NCBI GenBank assembly: GCA_937124545.1
Contig: CAKZKU010000031.1
Span: 1 to 64,000 of the forward strand
Source: an uncultured Microbacteriaceae bacterium
GTDB taxonomy: Bacteria; Actinomycetota; Actinomycetes; Actinomycetales; Microbacteriaceae
DNA length: 64,000 bases
Direction: 5' to 3'
The translations under genes and the position numbers were made by a program. The notes below the pieces were generated by a model that was given only the letters and a program-made list of their open reading frames with translations, searched no databases and was not told the DNA's origin. Within the stretch, counting starts at the first letter, position 1; each line of letters begins with the position of its first letter. Below are positions 58,718-64,000 of the stretch, piece after piece.

Positions 58718-59781
58718 GAATTCTTCCCGCGAGCGGCCACTGCCCACTCTTGTGGGGCTTGGTCCGCAGAGACCACGGTGATGCGGTCTACCAGATTGAC
58801 GGCATTACATACGTGGTTCGGAATCACCCGCAGGATGTCACCGGGTTCCCATTTCGGACCAGAATCTGGGAAGACAATCGTCGTGTGGTGTTCGGACATC
58901 GCCACAATTCGCGCATCGGGGTGTCCCAGAACACGGCCGTGGCCGGTGGCCCAGCTCGCTCTGTCAGCTCCCATGACTTTGCTTCCGGCATCCACGACGG
59001 CGGTGTTTTCTCGTGAACTGACCACGGTGGTGACAATCGACAGGGCGACGTCCTCCATGTTCATGGTGTTCAGTTCCACCTGCTGGGCGTCTCCCAGAGC
59101 ATAGACGCCCGCACGGGTTTCGGTCAGAGAGCCCTGAGTGGTGTGGAGGGATGGTGTTGACCCACCACTGCGACGAGAGACCGTGTATCCGGCTGACTCG
59201 AGGACATCGGTGGCAATGGTGAGGGCCTCGACCTCGTCCATCGACGCGGTGTCTCTGATGTCTGGATGGTAGCTATGCCCCGGGTAGGTAAATACCCCGT
59301 CGAACCGGAGGTTGTGGTGTGCGAGGGTCGCGGCCAAAGGTTCTACGGCACGGGGGTCACACCCGCTGCGATGGTGGCCGCTATCAACCTCAATCAGAAA
59401 ACCAATGGTGGTTGAGCCCAGGGTGCTCGCTGCCTGTTCAATTCCCGCGACGGAATCGACCCCCATAGTGATGTGTGCTTTTGTGGCCAGAGCGGCCAGA
59501 CGCTCTGCTTTATGAGGGGTGAGCCAGAGAGGGTAGGCCAGAAAAATGTCCGTAATTCCTGCATCGACAAACACTTCTGCTTCGCCAATGGTCGCCAAGG
59601 TGATGCCCACGGCCCCGTGGGCCAGCTGCAGGTGGGCGAGCTCGGGAATCTTGTGAGTTTTGGCGTGGGGGCGAGACGCGATCCCCCGTTCGAGAGTTCT
59701 CGCCTGGTGTGCCGCCAGATTGGTGACCAGTTGATCCCGATCGATGACCGTGAAGGGTGTGTCCAGCGCGGGAAGATCCAT
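58714..59781 (-). CDS. PLP-dependent D-threonine aldolase/D-serine dehydratase-like protein
   Basis: RPHAKTHKIPELA PLP lysine, SGHHRSGCDP, C-terminal PNHVCNAVNL metal site. Confidence 0.85.
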   Translation of the reverse strand: MDLPALDTPFTVIDRDQLVTNLAAHQARTLERGIASRPHAKTHKIPELAHLQLAHGAVGITLATIGEAEVFVDAGITDIFLAYPLWLTPHKAERLAALATKAHITMGVDSVAGIEQAASTLGSTTIGFLIEVDSGHHRSGCDPRAVEPLAATLAHHNLRFDGVFTYPGHSYHPDIRDTASMDEVEALTIATDVLESAGYTVSRRSGGSTPSLHTTQGSLTETRAGVYALGDAQQVELNTMNMEDVALSIVTTVVSSRENTAVVDAGSKVMGADRASWATGHGRVLGHPDARIVAMSEHHTTIVFPDSGPKWEPGDILRVIPNHVCNAVNLVDRITVVSADQAPQEWAVAARGKNS

Positions 59782-59794
59782 GCAGTCAGGCTAG

Positions 59795-60340
59795 CTAGGT
59801 TGTGCTCGAGCCCGCACCACTCAGCGAAGCCCCATCAATGCGCCAACCAGCGGGCTGTTCGCTCATTTGATACGTCAACACGAAGATCTCCCCGGCCGGG
59901 GTGGTCACCGTGACCCGTGTTTGGGCCTGAGCCATGCTCTCGAGGTGGATGCAGTCGGAGAGCACAAAGCGGGGACTCTCAAGAAGGAAGGCGTAACCAT
60001 CGGTGATCACGTTCTCGAAAGCAGCCTGGCTAAACGACGACTGAAATAAGGGGGAGGCCATCGAGTAGGCGGTAGCGAAATCGCTCGCGCTTAGAGCGTC
60101 AATTTGGGTGGAAATAGTCGCGGCAAGACCCTGCTCGATAGCAACCTCGCAGGTCGAAGGGCCTTCCTGGCTTCCGTCCTGCGAGGGGGTCGGTGCGGGA
60201 GAAGATTCGACCACCTCCGGCGGTGGCGCAGGGGCCGCCGGCAGACCGGTGCATCCCGAGATGCCCAGAGCCAGGGCTCCTAGAAGAGCGACGTTGCGCA
60301 AGTGAGTGGCCAAGAGGTCCCTTCTGTCATTCACCAGCAT
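59795..60340 (-). CDS. Putative lipoprotein
   Basis: LGALALGISGCTGLPA lipobox then Pro-rich linker. Confidence 0.65.
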   Translation of the reverse strand: MLVNDRRDLLATHLRNVALLGALALGISGCTGLPAAPAPPPEVVESSPAPTPSQDGSQEGPSTCEVAIEQGLAATISTQIDALSASDFATAYSMASPLFQSSFSQAAFENVITDGYAFLLESPRFVLSDCIHLESMAQAQTRVTVTTPAGEIFVLTYQMSEQPAGWRIDGASLSGAGSSTT

Positions 60341-60396
60341 GCTGGATTAACCTGGGTAGGTCTTGCGGCTTCTTGGTGGTGAGCTACCGTTATGTG

Positions 60397-62520
60397 GTGA
60401 ATTCACTCATTCGTTTTGTTACGGGCCCGAAAACGTCCTGGGTTACGCTTCTCATCGGACTCATCTTTGCGGCACTGTCTTTCACCGTTTTTGCTGCGGA
60501 GGCGAATGATGCAGCGCCCTCGACAGGCCTGCCGGATGATGCCGAAGTCGTTCTTGTCGAAAACGCCCTGGCGGACATGCCGAACTCAGAGGGCACGGCG
60601 GCGGTCATTGTCTTCGCCAAAGACAGCGGCGAGTTCACCGAGAGTGAGCAGCAATGGTTGCAGGGAGAGTTTGACCCGCTGACCCAGAGCCTTACCGGCG
60701 GAGTCAACGAGGTTTTCCTCGAATTCACGAATATCGAAGTAATGGGTGAGCCATTTTTGCCGCCGGCTTCCCTCTCCGAGGACAACACCACCGCTGTGGT
60801 GACCGTGCCCATGGCTGAGATTGCTGACATTGCCCCTCGGGCTGAGCGCGTGGCGGAACTTCGCGCGCTCGCCGTTGACGCGGCACTTCCAGGAATCACC
60901 GCGTATGTGACGGGACCTGAGGGCTTTCAAGTAGACCTGGCGGGGGTGTTTGACGGCGCGGACTTCGTGCTGTTGGGCGCGACAGTCCTGATCGTGATTG
61001 TCCTGCTCCTGGTCACCTATCGAAGCCCCACCCTCTGGATCGTCCCTTTGTTGGTGGTAGGAACCGCTGACGGGATGGCAGGCCAGATCGGCCGCAACGT
61101 AGCGACTTTCTTCAACCTGGCCGCGGATGGTTCGGTCACGGGAATTTTGTCCGTCCTTGTCTTTGGTGCAGGGACGAACTACGCCTTGTTGCTTATCGCC
61201 CGTTACCGTGAGGAGCTCCTCAAACTAGAGGACCGTCATGAGGCTATGGCGCGCGCCGTGAAGGGTGCCGGGCCCGCCATTCTTGCCTCCGGAGGAACTG
61301 TGGTCTTGGCGCTGCTGACACTGGTGTTTGCAGATCTTGGCGTGACTCGGGCGCTGGGTGTGGTGTGCGCCACCGGAATTGTTGTGGCCATGATTTCCGC
61401 CCTCGGAGTTCTGCCCGCCGCCATCGTGGTGTTTGGGCGAGGGCTGTTTTGGCCTTTCATCCCGCGTTTTGGCGGCGTCAACAAATCAGCGACCGGCTGG
61501 TGGGCAAAACTGGGAACTGGCGTAAGTAAGCGCCCGGTGCTGGTGGCTGTTGCCGGAGTATTGGTCCTTGGTGGCTTGGCAGCTGGTTCCACTGGGGTCA
61601 CGATTGGTATTCCCGAAACCGAGCAGTTTCGTGTGAAGCCAGAAGCAGTGGTCGGCATTGAAGTCTTGGGTGAGGCATTCCCCGCAGGCGAGAGCTCTCC
61701 GACCCAGGTTGTTGCCAATAACGACAGCACGGGCGACGTGATCGGTGCTGCGCTGGCGCTGGATGTTGTCGCCAGCGCTGAGGTCGCCAACGCAAATGAC
61801 ACCGTCTCCCGGATTGATGTGGTTCTTGACGCCGAGGGAGGAAGCGAAGAGGCCTATGCCGCCATCGTGGACCTTCGCGCGGCGGTCCAAGCTGTGCCTG
61901 GCGCTGATGCGTTAGTCGGAGGTGACGATGCCACGAGGCTTGCGGTGAAGGAAACCTATGAGCGGGATCAGCTCCTCGTTATCCCGCTGATCCTCATCCT
62001 GGTCTTCGTTGTCTTGGTTGTGCTGCTCAGGGCACTGTTAGCACCTGTGCTGTTGCTTGCCAGTGTGGTCCTGTCGTTCTTCTCGGCGATTGGCGCAGCC
62101 TGGCTGTTGTTCCAAAACGTGTTTGGAATGTCGGGGCTCGACTTCAGCGTGTTCCTCTATTCGTTCTTGTTCTTGGTGGCACTGGGTGTGGATTACAACA
62201 TCTTCCTGGTCTCTCGGGCCAGAGAGGAATCAGCCCTTTTGGCCGGCACCGTTCGCCAGCCCACCCGGCGAGCGATGATCACGGCGCTCGGTGCGACGGG
62301 CGGCGTGATTACTAGCGCAGGCATCTTGTTGGCGGCGGTCTTCGCCGTGTTGGGAGTCTTGCCGCTGATTGCGCTGTTCCAGGTCGGCATCATCGTGGGA
62401 ATTGGTGTGCTGATTGACACCCTGCTCGTTCGTACGGTGGTTGTTCCTGCGACCGCCTTCATCGCCGGCGATCGCTTCTGGTGGCCTCGGAAAAAGCTCA
62501 CCTCCAGCGCCTTCGGTTAG
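60397..62520 (+). CDS. MMPL/RND-family transporter
   Basis: Twelve-TM MMPL layout, GAGTNYALLLIARYREEL and LGVDYNIFLVSRAREE; start 60397 favoured by TACCGT-N6-GTG. Confidence 0.9.
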   Translation: MNSLIRFVTGPKTSWVTLLIGLIFAALSFTVFAAEANDAAPSTGLPDDAEVVLVENALADMPNSEGTAAVIVFAKDSGEFTESEQQWLQGEFDPLTQSLTGGVNEVFLEFTNIEVMGEPFLPPASLSEDNTTAVVTVPMAEIADIAPRAERVAELRALAVDAALPGITAYVTGPEGFQVDLAGVFDGADFVLLGATVLIVIVLLLVTYRSPTLWIVPLLVVGTADGMAGQIGRNVATFFNLAADGSVTGILSVLVFGAGTNYALLLIARYREELLKLEDRHEAMARAVKGAGPAILASGGTVVLALLTLVFADLGVTRALGVVCATGIVVAMISALGVLPAAIVVFGRGLFWPFIPRFGGVNKSATGWWAKLGTGVSKRPVLVAVAGVLVLGGLAAGSTGVTIGIPETEQFRVKPEAVVGIEVLGEAFPAGESSPTQVVANNDSTGDVIGAALALDVVASAEVANANDTVSRIDVVLDAEGGSEEAYAAIVDLRAAVQAVPGADALVGGDDATRLAVKETYERDQLLVIPLILILVFVVLVVLLRALLAPVLLLASVVLSFFSAIGAAWLLFQNVFGMSGLDFSVFLYSFLFLVALGVDYNIFLVSRAREESALLAGTVRQPTRRAMITALGATGGVITSAGILLAAVFAVLGVLPLIALFQVGIIVGIGVLIDTLLVRTVVVPATAFIAGDRFWWPRKKLTSSAFG

Positions 62521-62526
62521 GCGCAA

Positions 62527-63498
62527 CTACTGGGGCAGCAGAACCAGCTTGCCCGAGGTGGCGCGGCTGGCTAAGTCGCGGTGGGCCTGGGCTGTGTCCG
62601 CGAGCGCATAACTGTCGTGAAGGGCAAGATCGAGGGTTCCTGCCGCAACCGCTCCAAAGATTTCGCTGGCTCGCCAGCGAAGCTCCTCTGGCGTCGCAAC
62701 GAAGTGCGCGAGGCTGGGCCGGGTGAGGGAAAGAGACCCACGCTGGTTCAGTACTTGGGGGTCAAACGCTTCGACAGCGCCACTGGATTGGCCAAAAAGC
62801 GCCAGGAGGCCGCGGGTCCTTAGGCTCGCCAAGCTTGCGTCAAAAGTGCTCTTGCCTACTCCGTCGTAGACGACATCCACACCGGCTCCCCCGGTCAGTG
62901 CAGAAACCTGCTCAGCGACAGGGTCCTGGTCGTAGCGAATGACGTGGGCGGCTCCGGCAGTGCGGGCTGCCGTTTCTTTGGCTTCGGTGGACACCGTTCC
63001 AATGACAGTGCCACCGCGCTGGGAGATCAGTTGGCACAGCAATAACCCCACACCCCCTGCGGCCGCATGAACAAGAGCAGTGTGACCGGGCTTGATGTCG
63101 AAAACACTGGTGATCAGGTAGTGGGCGGTCAGGCCTTGCAGCATCAGCTGGGCGGCCTGAAGATCGGTGACTGCATCGGGGACGCGGACCAGGGTGTCCG
63201 GGTGGCGCACGACCTGCTCGGCGTAGCTTCCCATCCCCCCTGCCCACGCGACACGATCGCCGGGGGCAAAATCGCTAACATCCGGGCCGACCGCGCTGAT
63301 GGTGCCACTGCCTTCCAGGCCTGGCGTGTAGGGCAGAGGCATGTCATAAATGCCTTCGCGCTGGTAAATGTCGATGAAATTCACCCCTGCCGCAGCGACA
63401 TCAATCAGCACGTCGTCTTTGCCAACGGGGGGTTGCGCGACCTCGGTGTACTCCAGAACCTCGGGCCCACCCGCGGTACGCACCACGACTGCCTTCAT
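62527..63498 (-). CDS. Quinone oxidoreductase (zinc-independent MDR)
   Basis: MKAVVVRTAGGPEVLEYTEV, HAAAGGVGLLLCQLISQRGGTVIG. Confidence 0.92.
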   Translation of the reverse strand: MKAVVVRTAGGPEVLEYTEVAQPPVGKDDVLIDVAAAGVNFIDIYQREGIYDMPLPYTPGLEGSGTISAVGPDVSDFAPGDRVAWAGGMGSYAEQVVRHPDTLVRVPDAVTDLQAAQLMLQGLTAHYLITSVFDIKPGHTALVHAAAGGVGLLLCQLISQRGGTVIGTVSTEAKETAARTAGAAHVIRYDQDPVAEQVSALTGGAGVDVVYDGVGKSTFDASLASLRTRGLLALFGQSSGAVEAFDPQVLNQRGSLSLTRPSLAHFVATPEELRWRASEIFGAVAAGTLDLALHDSYALADTAQAHRDLASRATSGKLVLLPQ

Positions 63499-63538
63499 GA
63501 TTGACCTCTTTCCTGCTCGGAGGCTAGCACCGCGGCGG

Positions 63539-64000
63539 TTAGGCGAACAAAGCCCTTACAGCGGATTCCGCATCAGCAGCGTTTCGAGCGGCGAGCGCCG
63601 CATGACTGGCAATCTCAGCCTTGCTCGAGGAGAGCGAGGAGAGCGCTGTGCTCACACTCTCGATGGCACTGGGCGCGGCACTCACCGAGGCAACACCCAT
63701 CCCGGCGAACACGATGGCCAACAGAGGGTCGGCCGCGCTCTCACCGCAGACGCCTACGGGGATGCCCAAGCGTGAACCGTGGTCGCAGACCGCCTTCACC
63801 GTCCGCAGCAGGGCCGGTTGCCACGGATTGTTGAGTGCGCCCAGCTGCGGGTGCATACGATCGGCCGCAAACAGGTACTGGGATAAATCGTTGGTGCCGA
63901 TACTGACAAAACTGAGCAGCCCCTCCAGATCCGGAAGAACCGAGACGATGGCCGGGGTCTCGATCATGATCCCTACCTGAGTGATCCCGGCTTCCGCACA
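63539..64000 (-). CDS. ptsI: PTS enzyme I C-terminal part, 5' end outside window
   Basis: GIMIETPAIV, FVSIGTNDLSQYLFAADR, GVCGESAADP; frame open to window edge. Confidence 0.88.
   Translation of the reverse strand, partial: CAEAGITQVGIMIETPAIVSVLPDLEGLLSFVSIGTNDLSQYLFAADRMHPQLGALNNPWQPALLRTVKAVCDHGSRLGIPVGVCGESAADPLLAIVFAGMGVASVSAAPSAIESVSTALSSLSSSKAEIASHAALAARNAADAESAVRALFA

Noticed and set aside
1-64000. CRISPR array, transposase, integrase, prophage or restriction-modification island
   Set aside because: No regularly spaced repeats, no mobile-element ORFs and no REase-like ORF were seen; the YqaJ-like gene and orphan MTase stand alone.

Overview
This is a gene-dense window (about 76 CDS and 4 tRNAs) from a high-GC actinobacterium, by inference a streamlined Microbacteriaceae-like genome. 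Most of it is core metabolism and housekeeping: purine biosynthesis (purA, purL-DUF3817-purQ-purS, purC, purD, purF, purM), cysK-cysE, the pntAA/AB/B transhydrogenase, ftsH-folEPBK, panC-lysS, clpC, radA and the partial 3' end of ptsI. I saw no transposon, prophage, CRISPR array, defence island or obvious biosynthetic gene cluster. The most interesting signals are architectural and regulatory. (1) A TANNNT -10 hexamer sits exactly 6 nt before the start codon of 18 genes (3 more at 5-7 nt), consistent with pervasive leaderless transcription; in four divergent pairs both starts lie within about 40 bp. (2) Nine of 13 convergent CDS pairs share a 4-bp stop-on-stop overlap (CTAG/CTAA/TTAG). (3) An SDR gene appears to start at ATT with a well-placed SD. 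(4) A perfect ATACCCCATGGGGTAT palindrome precedes a thioredoxin gene. (5) A UbiA prenyltransferase/CrtI-like desaturase pair stands apart from other carotenoid genes. (6) There are an orphan beta-class DNA methyltransferase and a stand-alone YqaJ-like nuclease. (7) FolE lacks the usual S-K-x-x-R substrate-contact segment. (8) FtsH carries a histone-H1-like Lys/Ala tail. All family calls come from reading the translations; no database search was run.
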